Assembly: GCA_963724195.1 (NCBI GenBank)
Contig: CAVRTQ010000032.1
Location: 62,001 to 126,000 of the forward strand
Reading direction: 5' to 3'
Length of the DNA: 64,000 bases
Origin: Solirubrobacter sp963724195
GTDB taxonomy: Bacteria > Actinomycetota > Thermoleophilia > Solirubrobacterales > Solirubrobacteraceae
Both the position numbers and the translations under genes were made by a program. Each line of letters starts with the position of its first letter. Position 1 is the first letter of the stretch. Below are positions 1-8,082 of this stretch, piece by piece. Below the pieces are notes generated by a model. It was not told where the DNA came from. It saw only the letters and a list, made by a program, of their open reading frames with translations, and made no database searches.

Positions 1-551
1 GCGTGCGCGGTGGCCGGGAACAGGACGAAAAGCGCGAAAATCGGCAGGAGGAAGCGGAGGCGGGCCATCACGGCGAATCTCAACACGCGCTCCGGCGGGA
101 AGTTGCTGCGGTTGCACTCGGGCGGCAGGCGTCGTCGTTGCCGATCGGGCGCAGAGATCGAGAGCAGCTCGACCTTCGCGCCCGACAGCGGGCCGTCACG
201 GCGGACGCGCACGCACTGCACGACGGGCAGGCTCGTTCCCGCCCGCCAGGCGACGCGACCGGTGCCGGTGACGCGCGTGAGGGGGAGCTGGACGCTCGGC
301 TCGTACTGGAGGATCTCGACCCGGCCGCCGCGCTTGAGCTCATCCACGAACGTGGTCGTGGCGGTCACGCAGGCCGGTTGGCGGGCGCACGCCGGGGTGG
401 CGCTCAGCACGGCGCGGGCGTCACCGCGGGCCTGCGCCTCGGCCACGTCGAGCACGCGGCTGCGCTCCGTGCCGGTGGCGGCCAGCGCACGGGCCAGCAT
501 CGCGCTGATCCCGATGAAGAAGAACAGCGCGAAGCCGACGACGATGAGCAC
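1..551 (-). CDS. Hypothetical single-pass membrane protein, runs off the window
   Basis: The frame is open from a GTG at 549-551 to the window edge; an in-frame TAG lies just upstream of that GTG. The N-terminus is a membrane segment (LIVVGFALFFFIGISAML, about residues 2-19) after a few basic residues, a layout seen in TadE/pilin-like and other secreted envelope proteins. A polar region with four cysteines follows. A second hydrophobic segment with signal-peptide character begins at an in-frame ATG at 66-68 (MARLRFLLPIFALFVLF). This may therefore be two adjacent envelope genes whose separating stop is hidden by an indel. No family recognised. Confidence 0.45.
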   Translation of the reverse strand, partial: MLIVVGFALFFFIGISAMLARALAATGTERSRVLDVAEAQARGDARAVLSATPACARQPACVTATTTFVDELKRGGRVEILQYEPSVQLPLTRVTGTGRVAWRAGTSLPVVQCVRVRRDGPLSGAKVELLSISAPDRQRRRLPPECNRSNFPPERVLRFAVMARLRFLLPIFALFVLFPATAH

Positions 552-607
552 CCGGGTCCGCCTCAGAGGACCGGAGTTCTATAGGAAGGCGGGGGGCGGG
601 GGGCGGG

Positions 608-1312
608 TTACCCAGTCTGATGAAAATCGTCCCCGTTGAGCTCGAGGAAGCGCTGGACGGAGGCTTCCTGCCGGCCCAGCTGCTCGGCGAGGTTCATCGC
701 ATGCTCGGCCGCGACCTCGAGGAAGTCGGCGAGGCAGCGCTCCGGGTCGTCGGGGAGCGGATAGACGCGCACCACGTCCTGCTGGCCGACGGCGATCCCC
801 ATCGGCGGACGGCCCTCGCCGAGCGAGCGGGCGCTGCAGACGGCCGTGACGACGATCTGCTTCTCCGGGCTCACCAGCGCCGTGGGCAGCAGCCGAGGGG
901 CGGGCAGGCGCACGTCCAGGCGCAGGCGGCGGTCCACGCGGACGTGATCGTGCGCGAGGTCCTCGAACGGCTCGCGCCAGATGTCGAGCACGGTGTCGGC
1001 GCCGACGAGCGCGTCGCGTAGTGCGGCGGCCTGCTCCTGGAAGAGGTGCTCGGCCTCCGCGCGGTCGCCGGCCTCGGCCAGGTCCAGGTCGCACGGGACG
1101 CGCAACAGCTCGTCCTTGCCCACCGCGTCTCCCGCCCCGCGACCGCCGTGCGCGACGTAGGTCTGGATCGTCCCGAGGTCCTTGCGGCCGTGGAAGACGA
1201 CGGTCAGGGCCTCAGACAGCGTGAGCGGCGTGACGCGCAGGGCGACCGATGCGGCCGCCTCGGCATCGATGAGGGCTCGCTTGAGCAGGTCGTCTGAATG
1301 ATCTTCGTTCAT
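608..1312 (-). CDS. Hypothetical protein, 234 aa
   Basis: ATG at 1310-1312, TGA-terminated at 608. The protein has balanced composition, no signal peptide, no membrane segment and no motif I can tie to a family. The N-terminus (residues 1-55) is acidic and helical in appearance. The central part has several Arg-Asp-rich strands, and a short C-terminal helix-rich segment follows. The opposite-strand frames over it have the low-complexity Arg/Ala composition of shadow frames, which supports this strand. It is divergent from the DUF4235 gene across about 117 bp. Function unknown. Confidence 0.55.
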   Translation of the reverse strand: MNEDHSDDLLKRALIDAEAAASVALRVTPLTLSEALTVVFHGRKDLGTIQTYVAHGGRGAGDAVGKDELLRVPCDLDLAEAGDRAEAEHLFQEQAAALRDALVGADTVLDIWREPFEDLAHDHVRVDRRLRLDVRLPAPRLLPTALVSPEKQIVVTAVCSARSLGEGRPPMGIAVGQQDVVRVYPLPDDPERCLADFLEVAAEHAMNLAEQLGRQEASVQRFLELNGDDFHQTG

Positions 1313-1429
1313 CGCGTCCGTCCTTGAGCGAAGTATCGGTCTTCGTGACGAACATCATTACCGCCCGCCGGTCGGAATACGCAACGGCCGAATGGCCAGC
1401 GCGTCGAAAATGGGTAATGTCGGCCCCCG

Positions 1430-1711
1430 ATGAAGTTCATCTACAAGCCGATCGGCATCTTTCTGGGGATCCTGGGCGGACTGCTCGGGAAGCGGCTGTT
1501 CAACCTCGCCTGGACGAAGATCGACGACGAGGACCCGCCCAAGGCCACGACCGAGTACTCGCCGTGGGTCAAGATCATCGGCGCCGCCGCGCTGCAGGGC
1601 GTGATCTTCAAGGTCACGCGGGTGGTCGTCGATCGCTACGGCGCGATCGGGTGGACCTATCTCACTGGTTCGTGGCCGGGGGAGAAGCGTCCGGACCCCG
1701 ACGACGACTGA
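1430..1711 (+). CDS. DUF4235 domain small membrane protein
   Basis: A 93-aa protein matching the DUF4235 family, small membrane proteins common in Actinobacteria with no established function. Two hydrophobic segments are visible: residues 5-22 (YKPIGIFLGILGGLLGKRLF) and about 47-60 (KIIGAAALQGVIFK). They are separated by an acidic loop (IDDEDPPKATTEYSPW) typical of the family. The C-terminus is acidic and proline-rich (GEKRPDPDDD). The length fits the family. It stands alone, converging on the next minus-strand gene with a hairpin between. Confidence 0.8.
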   Translation: MKFIYKPIGIFLGILGGLLGKRLFNLAWTKIDDEDPPKATTEYSPWVKIIGAAALQGVIFKVTRVVVDRYGAIGWTYLTGSWPGEKRPDPDDD

Positions 1712-1735
1712 ACCTCGCCCTTCGGGCTCGGTTCA
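1709..1735 (+). terminator. Hairpin between convergent genes
   Basis: Inverted repeat TGAACCTCGCCC / GGGCTCGGTTCA with a 3-nt loop and two internal mismatches. It starts at the stop codon of the DUF4235 gene and is followed by GTTTGG, so it is a plausible but weak intrinsic terminator. Confidence 0.4.
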
Positions 1736-1750
1736 GTTTGGGGAACTCGC

Positions 1751-2035
1751 CTAAGGGCTCGTTCCCCCGCGCTTGCGGATCACGTGCCCCCGCTCGCGGT
1801 ACTCGGCGAGCGCCGCTTCGAAGCCCTGGAAGTCCCGCTGCAAGAGCAGTTGCAGCGGGCGGCCGCGGAGCCACGCCTTCGGCGGCGGCTCTTCGCCGAT
1901 CAGCTGCAGCAGGATCTGGACCTCCGGGCGGTAGTCCTCGTCGCCGGTGATGACGGCGAGCGGGTCGCTGTCGAGGATCTGCAGCAGCTCCTCGTCGGAG
2001 AGGCCGAGCAGCAGTTGCAGGCGCTGGGTGCTCAG
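1751..2035 (-). CDS. Conserved small hypothetical protein downstream of prs
   Basis: A 94-aa frame starting at the CTG that overlaps the prs stop (CTGA) and ending in TAG at 1751. Its sequence is clearly protein-like: a Leu-rich helix (RLQLLLGLSDEELLQILDSD), then DYRPEVQILLQLIGEE, a Trp-containing linker, and a basic C-terminus (ERGHVIRKRGG). No ATG, GTG or TTG is available upstream in frame, so translation would have to use CTG by coupling to prs, or an indel hides the normal start. The helix pattern LSDEELLQIL recalls small antitoxin-like or MbcA-type helical proteins, but I do not assign it. Confidence 0.6.
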   Translation of the reverse strand: MSTQRLQLLLGLSDEELLQILDSDPLAVITGDEDYRPEVQILLQLIGEEPPPKAWLRGRPLQLLLQRDFQGFEAALAEYRERGHVIRKRGGTSP

Positions 2036-3057
2036 AACAGCTGGTTCTCGCCGCCGAAGACCTCGGCGACGGAGTCGTCGGTGAAGATGCGGCGGACGCT
2101 GTCCGTGAGCAGGTCGGCCACGGAGAGCACGGTGATGTTGTCCGGCGCACCCGGCTGGACCGGGATCGTGTCCGTCACGACGATCCGCTCGAACGGGCTC
2201 GCCGCGAGGTTCTCGTACGCGTTGCCGGACAGGACCGGGTGCGTCGCGGCGGCGTACACGGCCTTGGCGCCCTCGTCCTTGACCGTCTGGCCCGCGGCCC
2301 GGAGCGTGCCGGCGGTGTCGATGATGTCGTCGACGATCACGGCCGTCTTGCCCTTGACGTCGCCGATGACGTAGGAGATCTCGGCCACCTGCTGCGCGGG
2401 GCGTTCCTTGTTGAGGATGGCCAGCTCGGCGCCGACCTTCTCCGCGAACTTCTTCGCCAGCTTCACGCGGCCCGCGTCGGGGCTGACCACGACCAGGTCC
2501 TCGAGCTGCTGGTCGTTGAAGTACTGCGTGAGGATGAACATCGCCGTCATGTGGTCCACCGGCTTGCTGAAGAAGCCCTGCACCTGGCCGGCGTGGAGGT
2601 CCATCGTGAGCACGCGGTCCGCGCCCGCCGCCTCGAGCATGTGCGCGACGAGGCGGGAGGAGATCGGCTCACGCGGAGCCGACTTCTTGTCCTGGCGGGA
2701 GTAGCCGAACCACGGCGTCACCGCGATGACGCGGTGCGCGGAGGCGCCGACGGCAGCGTCGATCATGATCAGCAGCTCCATCAGCGCGTCGTTCGCGGTG
2801 ATCCCGGTGGCTGCGTTGCCGCACGTGGGCTGGACGATGAACACGTCAGCGCCTCGAATCGACTCCTCGTAACGGCAGTACACCTCGCCGTTGGAGAACG
2901 TCTTGAGCGTGACTCCACCCAGGCCGAGCCCGAGCTTGTTGGCGATCTTCGCGGCCAGTTCCGGATTGGACCGGCCGGAGAAGAGCATCAGCCGCTTGTC
3001 ATAGCCGCTGAGCGGCAGTGACGTGGCCGATGAAGGGCGGGATGACAAGGCACTCAC
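2032..3057 (-). CDS. prs: Ribose-phosphate pyrophosphokinase (PRPP synthetase)
   Basis: Makes phosphoribosyl pyrophosphate from ribose 5-phosphate and ATP for nucleotide, His and Trp synthesis in the cytosol. The sequence has the family N-terminus (LMLFSGRSNPELAAKIA), the flexible-loop region TPWFGYSRQDKKSAPREPIS, the DLHAGQVQGFF segment and the PRPP-binding loop VIVDDIIDTAGTL. I chose GTG at 3057 because a -10-like TACACT lies 10 nt upstream; a TTG at 3093 overlapping the glmU stop would add 12 residues. It follows glmU directly, the usual actinobacterial pairing. The downstream small gene overlaps its stop. Confidence 0.95.
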   Translation of the reverse strand: MSALSSRPSSATSLPLSGYDKRLMLFSGRSNPELAAKIANKLGLGLGGVTLKTFSNGEVYCRYEESIRGADVFIVQPTCGNAATGITANDALMELLIMIDAAVGASAHRVIAVTPWFGYSRQDKKSAPREPISSRLVAHMLEAAGADRVLTMDLHAGQVQGFFSKPVDHMTAMFILTQYFNDQQLEDLVVVSPDAGRVKLAKKFAEKVGAELAILNKERPAQQVAEISYVIGDVKGKTAVIVDDIIDTAGTLRAAGQTVKDEGAKAVYAAATHPVLSGNAYENLAASPFERIVVTDTIPVQPGAPDNITVLSVADLLTDSVRRIFTDDSVAEVFGGENQLF

Positions 3058-3089
3058 GGCATGGCGGAGTGTAGGAGAGGCGGCGGTCG

Positions 3090-4460
3090 TCAAGGCTTCG
3101 GCCGTTCCGCATAGTCCGCGATGTTCTTCTGCCGGGCGCGGGCGATGCCGAGGGCGTTGGCCGGGACGTCGTCGGTGATCACGCTACCCGCTCCGGTGTA
3201 CGCGCCGTCGCCGACCGTGACCGGGGCGACGAACGCGGTGTCGACGCTCGTGCGGACGTTGGCGCCGATCGTCGTGCGGTGCTTGCGCTTGCCGTCGTAG
3301 TTCGCGGTGATGTTGCCGGCCCCGATGTTCGTGTTCGCGCCGATGTCCGTGTCCCCGATGTAGCTCAGGTGCGGGACCTTGGTGCCCTCGCCGATGTTCG
3401 AGTTCTTGATCTCCACGAAGGCGCCGGCCTTGGCCTTGGCCTGCAGATGGGCGTCGGGACGCAGGTAGGCGAACGGGCCGATCGTGCAGAAGTCGTCGAT
3501 CTGCGCCTGGACGACGTACGAGTGCGGGATGCTCACCCCGTCGCCGAGGATCGAGTCGGTGATCGTCGTGTGCGGGCCGACGACGCAGTCCCGGCCGATC
3601 TGCGTGTTGCCCTTCAGGGAGGTGCCCGGCTCGATGATCGTGTCCTGGCCGATGCGCACGTCGGCGTCGATGTGCGTGCTGTCGGGGTCCAGGATGCTCA
3701 CGCCTTCGCGCTGGAGGGCGTCGTGGATGCGGCGTTGCGCCAGCTTGCGGACCTCGCCGAGCTGGACGCGGTCGTTGACGCCGAGCGTGAGCGTCGGGTC
3801 CGCGATCAGGTGGGCCTGGATCGTCTCGATCTGCGGCAACACGTCCGGGAGGTACAGCTCGCCCTGCGCGTTGTCGGGCCTGAGCTCGTCGAGCGCGTCG
3901 AGCAGCGCCTTGCCGTCGAACGCGTAGATCCCGGTGTTGACCTCGCGGATCTCGAGCTGCTCGGGCGTCGCGTCCCCCTCGCCGCCCTTGGCCTCGACGA
4001 CCTTCTCGACGTTGCCGGTCTCGTCGCGGATCACGCGGCCGTACTGACCGGGATCGTCGAGCTCCATCGTGGCCATCGTCGCCTGGGCCTCGGAGTCCTC
4101 GTGCGCCTTCACGAGCGCGGCGAGCGCCTCGGCGGTGATCAGCGGCACGTCGCCCGCGAGGATCACGACCGTCGAGTCGGGGTCGATGTGGGTCGCGGCC
4201 GCCTGCACCGCGCCGCCCGTGCCGTTGGGCTCAGGCTGGATCGCGACCTCGACGCCCTCGGGCAGCCGATCCTCGAGCCGGCGCTTCGGATTGTCGACCA
4301 CGACGATCTTCCCGGCCCCGGCCTCCTCGGCCGCGGATACCGGCCACAGAATCAGCGGGCGACCGCACAGAGGGTGCAGAACCTTGGGCAGCGCGGAACG
4401 CATGCGCGTTCCCTCGCCGGCAGCGATGATCACGACGGTGGGCGCAGACACCGTTCGCAT
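3090..4460 (-). CDS. glmU: Bifunctional GlmU: GlcNAc-1-P uridyltransferase / GlcN-1-P acetyltransferase
   Basis: Catalyses the last two steps to UDP-GlcNAc, the precursor of peptidoglycan. At 456 aa it is family length. The N-terminal Rossmann-like nucleotidyltransferase shows IIAAGEGTRM and PKVLHPLCGRP (about residues 11-35), NGTGGAVQAA, and ILAGDVPLI. The C-terminal left-handed beta-helix (about 255-440) shows hexapeptide repeats and the acetyltransferase signature KNSNIGEGTKVPHLSYIGD followed by NITANYDG. ATG at 4460 was chosen; GTG four codons in is possible. It lies next to tRNA-Gln and is followed by prs. Confidence 0.96.
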   Translation of the reverse strand: MRTVSAPTVVIIAAGEGTRMRSALPKVLHPLCGRPLILWPVSAAEEAGAGKIVVVDNPKRRLEDRLPEGVEVAIQPEPNGTGGAVQAAATHIDPDSTVVILAGDVPLITAEALAALVKAHEDSEAQATMATMELDDPGQYGRVIRDETGNVEKVVEAKGGEGDATPEQLEIREVNTGIYAFDGKALLDALDELRPDNAQGELYLPDVLPQIETIQAHLIADPTLTLGVNDRVQLGEVRKLAQRRIHDALQREGVSILDPDSTHIDADVRIGQDTIIEPGTSLKGNTQIGRDCVVGPHTTITDSILGDGVSIPHSYVVQAQIDDFCTIGPFAYLRPDAHLQAKAKAGAFVEIKNSNIGEGTKVPHLSYIGDTDIGANTNIGAGNITANYDGKRKHRTTIGANVRTSVDTAFVAPVTVGDGAYTGAGSVITDDVPANALGIARARQKNIADYAERPKP

Positions 4461-4512
4461 CGTAGTATCGAGGGTGCTGGCAGCTACTCGAATGACTAGC
4501 TCGCCGATTTAC

Positions 4513-4586
4513 TGGGGGGTGGTGTAACGGCAGCACAGCGGGCTTTTGACTCCGCTGAGATTCTGGTTCGAATCCAGGCCCCCCAG
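4513..4586 (+). tRNA. tRNA-Gln (anticodon TTG)
   Basis: The cloverleaf can be folded by eye. The acceptor stem TGGGGGG / CCCCCCA (4513-4519 with 4579-4585) leaves discriminator G4586. The D-stem GTGT/GCAC and the T-arm TCTGG-TTCGAAT-CCAGG (4562-4578) are normal. The anticodon arm is GCGGG / TCCGC (4538-4542 with 4551-4555) and carries TTG for Gln. The loop CTTTTGAC has 8 nt where 7 are expected: one T too many. That is either an indel in the sequence or a genuine expanded loop. CCA is not encoded. Confidence 0.85.
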
Positions 4587-4625
4587 TGAACTGCCTTCGG
4601 TTCCGTCCGGCCTCGATGCGAACAT

Positions 4626-5386
4626 ATGTTCGTGCCGAGGTACACGGAGACCGAACTTCGCGAAGTCGTCGCATCGTGCCAGCACGATCGAGTGAGGTGC
4701 TCCGCCACTTCGGGCTGCGACCGGCCGGCGGAAACTACCGGCTCCTCCAGCGCTGGCTCGAGACGTGGGACATCTCCACCGATCACTTCACGCTCGAGTC
4801 GCGCCAGGACCGACCGCGCGAGACCGGCGCCCGCTGACGCGGATCCTCGTCGAGGAGTCGTCCTACGGTCGCGGCCAGCTGAAGCAGCGCCTGTATGACG
4901 AAGGCTTCAAGCAGCGCGCGCTGCGAGCTGTGCGGCCAGGGCGAGGAGTGGCAGGGGCGGCCATGGCGCTGATCCTCGATCACATCAACGGCGTCGCGAA
5001 CGACAACCGGCATCGAGAATCTGCAGATCGTCTGCCCGAACTGCGCGGCGACGCTGGACACGCACTGCGGCAAGCGAACCGAGGCTCGCTCGAGGAGCGG
5101 CCGTGCGAGCGCTGCGGGGCGGCGTTCCGACCGCAAGCACCGCACGCCAGCGATACTGTTCTCGCGGCTGCGGGCAACGCTCGCGGCGCCGCGCGCCGGC
5201 GCTCCACACGCCGCGCGGCGGGTGGAGCGGCCGCCGTATGAGCAGTTGGTGGCCGAGGTGGCGGCGGACGGGTGGAGCGCGGTTGGGCGGCGGTACGGGG
5301 TGAGCGACAACGCCGTGCGCAAGTGGGTGCGGGGCTACGAGCGCGAACGCGCCGCGTCGAGCGGCGCGGAAGTGCTCGGGGAGTAA
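4626..5386 (+). pseudogene. HNH endonuclease-like gene, broken by several frame changes
   Basis: Pieces in all three frames assemble into one recognisable protein. In order: FVPRYTETELREVV (from 4626); VLRHFGLRPAGGNYRLLQRW (near 4700-4755); LTRILVEESSYGRGQLKQRL (near 4835-4900); a zinc knuckle CELCGQGEEW (near 4922); the HNH core ALILDHINGVANDNR (near 4965-5010); CPNCAATLDTHCG (near 5035); a second Cys pair RYCSRGCGQRS (near 5150-5180); and a C-terminal helix-turn-helix YGVSDNAVRKWVRGYE (near 5300-5345) ending at TAA 5386. At least five frame changes are needed. That is more than any other gene here, so true decay is more likely than error alone. It sits directly downstream of tRNA-Gln. Confidence 0.7.
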
Positions 5387-5426
5387 GAGTTTCGTGGGGA
5401 AGGGTCGATTGCTTGCGTCGAGGCCC

Positions 5427-5432
5427 TAGGCT
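5427..5432 (+). promoter_or_regulatory. Putative -10 element (TAGGCT), leaderless start
   Basis: TAGGCT ends 9 nt before the ATG of the S55-type peptidase gene, so transcription would start at or near the start codon. The same spacing recurs at other genes in the window. Confidence 0.4.
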
Positions 5433-5441
5433 GGCGGCTTC

Positions 5442-7208
5442 ATGCGTTTGCTTACGGTTGCCGCCGCGGTCGCGGCCCTGCTCGTGCCCGCCGCGCCGGC
5501 CTTCGCGGGCGACCCGACGATGCCGCTGTGGCAGGTCAGCGCGGGGATGCGCTGCACGGGCTACTCGGTGGTCCAGGGCACGACGATCAGCTCGTTCAAC
5601 GTGGATGTGCTCGACGTGGCGGGCGGCGAGGCGACGGCCGGCGCGCGGATCTTGATCGGGGTGTCCGGGCCGGCCGTGGACGCGACGGGCATCGGCCCGG
5701 GCTTCTCGGGGTCGCCGATCTACTGTCCGGACGGCGCGGGCACGAACCGGGTGATCGGCGCGATCTCCGAGTCGATCAACGAGTACGGCGGGAAGGCCGC
5801 GCTGGCGACGCCGATCGACGCGATCATCGGCACGCCGGTGGACGTGCCCGGCCGGACGAACGCGACGGTGTCTCGCACCACGAAGGCCGCGAGCGGCCAG
5901 AAGGGTCTTTCGCCGCGGATGAAGGCGGCGCTCGCGTCGGCGAAGCCGATCGTCGCGCCGATGAGCGTGAGTGGGCTCACCCCGTCGGTCGCGAACGCGC
6001 TGACGACGGCCTCGGCGAAGGCCGGGCGGCCGGTGCTCGCGGTGCCGCCGGGGCCGCTCGGGACGTTCGCGCCGCAGACGTTGCAGCCCGGTTCCGCGGT
6101 CGCGGTCGGGTACTCGACGGGCGACGTGCGGACCAGCTCGGTCGGGACGGTCACGTACGTCGACGGCGACCGGGTGTGGGTCTTCGGCCACCAGCTCGAG
6201 GGCGTCGGGCGGCGCGCGCTCCTTCTGCAGGACGCGTACGTGTTCCGGATCGTCAACAACCCGCTGGCGCTGGGCCAGATCGGCACCACCTACAAGCTGG
6301 CGTCGTCCGGCCACGACCTGGGGACGATCAGCTCGGACGGCTTGAACGGGGTCGCGGGCCGAACCGGCGCGCTCCCGCACACGGTTCCCGTGCAGGTGGT
6401 CGCGCGTGACCTGGACACGAACGGGATGCTCGCGGTGAACACCTCCGCGGCGGACGAGTCCGCGGTGGATCTGCCGAGCGGCGGGTCGTGGACGTCGTTC
6501 GTGGCGCCGCTCGCGGTGGCGTCCGCGACGGCGGGCCTGCTCGACAGCGTCCCGGCCCGGCTCACCGGTGAGATGTGCGCGCGGATCGCGATCCAGCAGA
6601 TCAGCAAGCCGGTCCGGTTCTGCAATCGCTACGTGTCGGTCTCGGCGGCGCAGGCGGACGACGGGACGCAGCTCAACGCCGTGCTCAGCGGCGCGGCGAA
6701 CGACCTCGCGGGCGCGATCGCGACGATCGACGCGTACACGGGCACGCCACCGAACGTCACCGGCATCAACGTGCTGATCAAGGTCCGGCGCGGCGCCGAC
6801 CAGGCGTTCATCCGCTCGATCAAGCTCCCCGCGCGGGTGCGGCCGGGCCAGCGGGTGCGCGCCCGGGTCTCGCTGCAGCGCGTGCGCGGCGGCACGCTCG
6901 TCCGCAACTACCCGTTCCGTGTCCCCGCCGACGCGGCGCGCGGCAGCCAGCGGTTCCGCTTCATCGGCCAGGACGCCGACGCAGGCGAAGACGGCCTGAC
7001 GACGATCATCATCGGCGACGACGACGAACGCGACGTGGGCGGCGACCCGGGCCCGCGCAACCTCAAAGAGCTCGAGGCGCAGCTCAAGGGCACCGAGCGC
7101 TACGACGGCGTCACGGTGCGCGTCGGCCGCTCCCGCACCGAGGCGTTCCGCGACGACGCGTTCCGGATCTCCGGCACCGCCGACGCCACCACCCGCGTCA
7201 CGCGGTAG
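5442..7208 (+). CDS. Secreted SpoIVB-type (S55 family) peptidase domain protein
   Basis: 588 aa with a clear Sec signal peptide (MRLLTVAAAVAALLVPAAPAFA, cleavage after about residue 22). Residues 25-130 resemble the S55/SpoIVB serine peptidase domain: GIGPGFSGSPIY (about 83-94) holds the SGSP nucleophile motif, followed by VIGAISESINEYGGKAALATPID. Later parts look like beta-rich extracellular domains. A segment near residues 445-500 (IKVRRGADQAFIRSIKLPA) could be an accessory module. SpoIVB itself belongs to endospore signalling; nothing else here suggests sporulation, so the substrate is unknown. The gene is monocistronic with a hairpin after it. Confidence 0.75.
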   Translation: MRLLTVAAAVAALLVPAAPAFAGDPTMPLWQVSAGMRCTGYSVVQGTTISSFNVDVLDVAGGEATAGARILIGVSGPAVDATGIGPGFSGSPIYCPDGAGTNRVIGAISESINEYGGKAALATPIDAIIGTPVDVPGRTNATVSRTTKAASGQKGLSPRMKAALASAKPIVAPMSVSGLTPSVANALTTASAKAGRPVLAVPPGPLGTFAPQTLQPGSAVAVGYSTGDVRTSSVGTVTYVDGDRVWVFGHQLEGVGRRALLLQDAYVFRIVNNPLALGQIGTTYKLASSGHDLGTISSDGLNGVAGRTGALPHTVPVQVVARDLDTNGMLAVNTSAADESAVDLPSGGSWTSFVAPLAVASATAGLLDSVPARLTGEMCARIAIQQISKPVRFCNRYVSVSAAQADDGTQLNAVLSGAANDLAGAIATIDAYTGTPPNVTGINVLIKVRRGADQAFIRSIKLPARVRPGQRVRARVSLQRVRGGTLVRNYPFRVPADAARGSQRFRFIGQDADAGEDGLTTIIIGDDDERDVGGDPGPRNLKELEAQLKGTERYDGVTVRVGRSRTEAFRDDAFRISGTADATTRVTR

Positions 7209-7226
7209 CGCTGAGGCCGAGTCGCT

Positions 7227-7252
7227 GGAGAATCGCCCTCGGGGGATTCTCC
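7227..7252. terminator. Hairpin between convergent genes
   Basis: Perfect 8-bp inverted repeat GGAGAATC / GATTCTCC with a 10-nt loop, lying between the ends of the peptidase gene (+) and the phosphorylase gene (-). There is no T-run on either side, so it may act as a bidirectional mRNA-end structure only. Confidence 0.4.
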
Positions 7253-7279
7253 AAGGCCTAACGAGCCCGCAGGGCGAGG

Positions 7280-8076
7280 CTAGGCCCCGAATCGGTAGAC
7301 GACGCCGGAAGGTGCCGGCGTCGTCGCCGCGGCGTGCGGGAGCGCGGCCCGCAGGATCGACGCGAACGTCTCGGTCGACGCGGCCATCATCTCGACGAGC
7401 GTCTCGACCGGCGTCGCCTCGTCCTTGCACGCCGTTCGCGTAGTCGGTCAGGAAGCCCAGGAGCGCGTAGGGCAACTCGAGCTCGCCGCACAGCACGGTC
7501 TCCGGCCCGGCCGTCTGGGACACCGCAGTGACGCCCGCGGCGGCGAGCCCGCGGATCTCGGCGCGCGTGTTGAAGCGCGGCCCGTCCACGTGGCCGTAGC
7601 AGCCGCCGTCCCGCACGTGCACGCCCGCTTCCTCGGCGCCCGTCAGCAGCGCGCGCCGCAGGTCCGCCGAGAACGGCGACTCGGAGATCCAGTGCCCGCG
7701 CTCCTTCGCGCCCGGTTCGGTGAAGAACGTGCACAGCGAACCGTCGGCCATCCGGTTCGACAGAAAGTGCAGGTCGTCGAAGCACACGACGGAGCCGAGC
7801 TCCGCCGACGGATCGACGGCGCCGCACACGGTCACGGCCAGCACGCCGGTCGCGCCCAGCTGCTTCAGACGCCGTGATGTTCGCCCGGTGCGTGACGTGG
7901 TTGGAGAGCCGCGGGTGGCCGTCGCCGTGGCGCGAGATGTGCAGCACTTCGACACCGCCCCAGGTGCCGTGCGAGACGAACGCCTCGCCCCACTCGGTGA
8001 AGACGGGCTCAGACCCGGTGGTGGACAAGCCCGGCAGGACGTAGGTGCCGGAGCCGGTGAGGATGCCGATCGCCAT
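7280..8076 (-). CDS. Purine nucleoside / methylthioadenosine phosphorylase (two frame breaks)
   Basis: A PNP/MTAP-family phosphorylase splits a nucleoside with phosphate into base and (methylthio)ribose 1-phosphate. The N-terminal part MAIGILTGSGTYVLPGL through HRANI is in one frame. After a break near 7875 the protein continues LKQLGATGVLAVTVCGAVD, FFTEPGAKERGHW, GCYGHVDGPRFNTRAEIRGL and AVSQTAGPETVLCGEL in another. A second break near 7427, inside YANGV-KDEATPVETLVEMM, returns to a frame ending SGVVYRFGA at 7280. With both repaired it is about 265 aa, normal for the family. Both breaks look like single extra bases. It is 6 bp downstream of the LacI-type regulator and probably co-transcribed. 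PNP versus MTAP specificity cannot be decided. Confidence 0.85.
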
Positions 8077-8082
8077 GGCGCG

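Noticed and set aside
4513..5386. Integrated element using tRNA-Gln as attachment site
   Set aside because: No duplicated tRNA 3' end, integrase or second boundary was found.
4980..7955. Very long open frame (991 codons) on the minus strand across the peptidase gene
   Set aside because: Its Arg/Asp/Gly-rich composition is that of an antisense shadow in high-GC DNA; only its upstream end, from about 7430 to 7870, is real (part of the phosphorylase).
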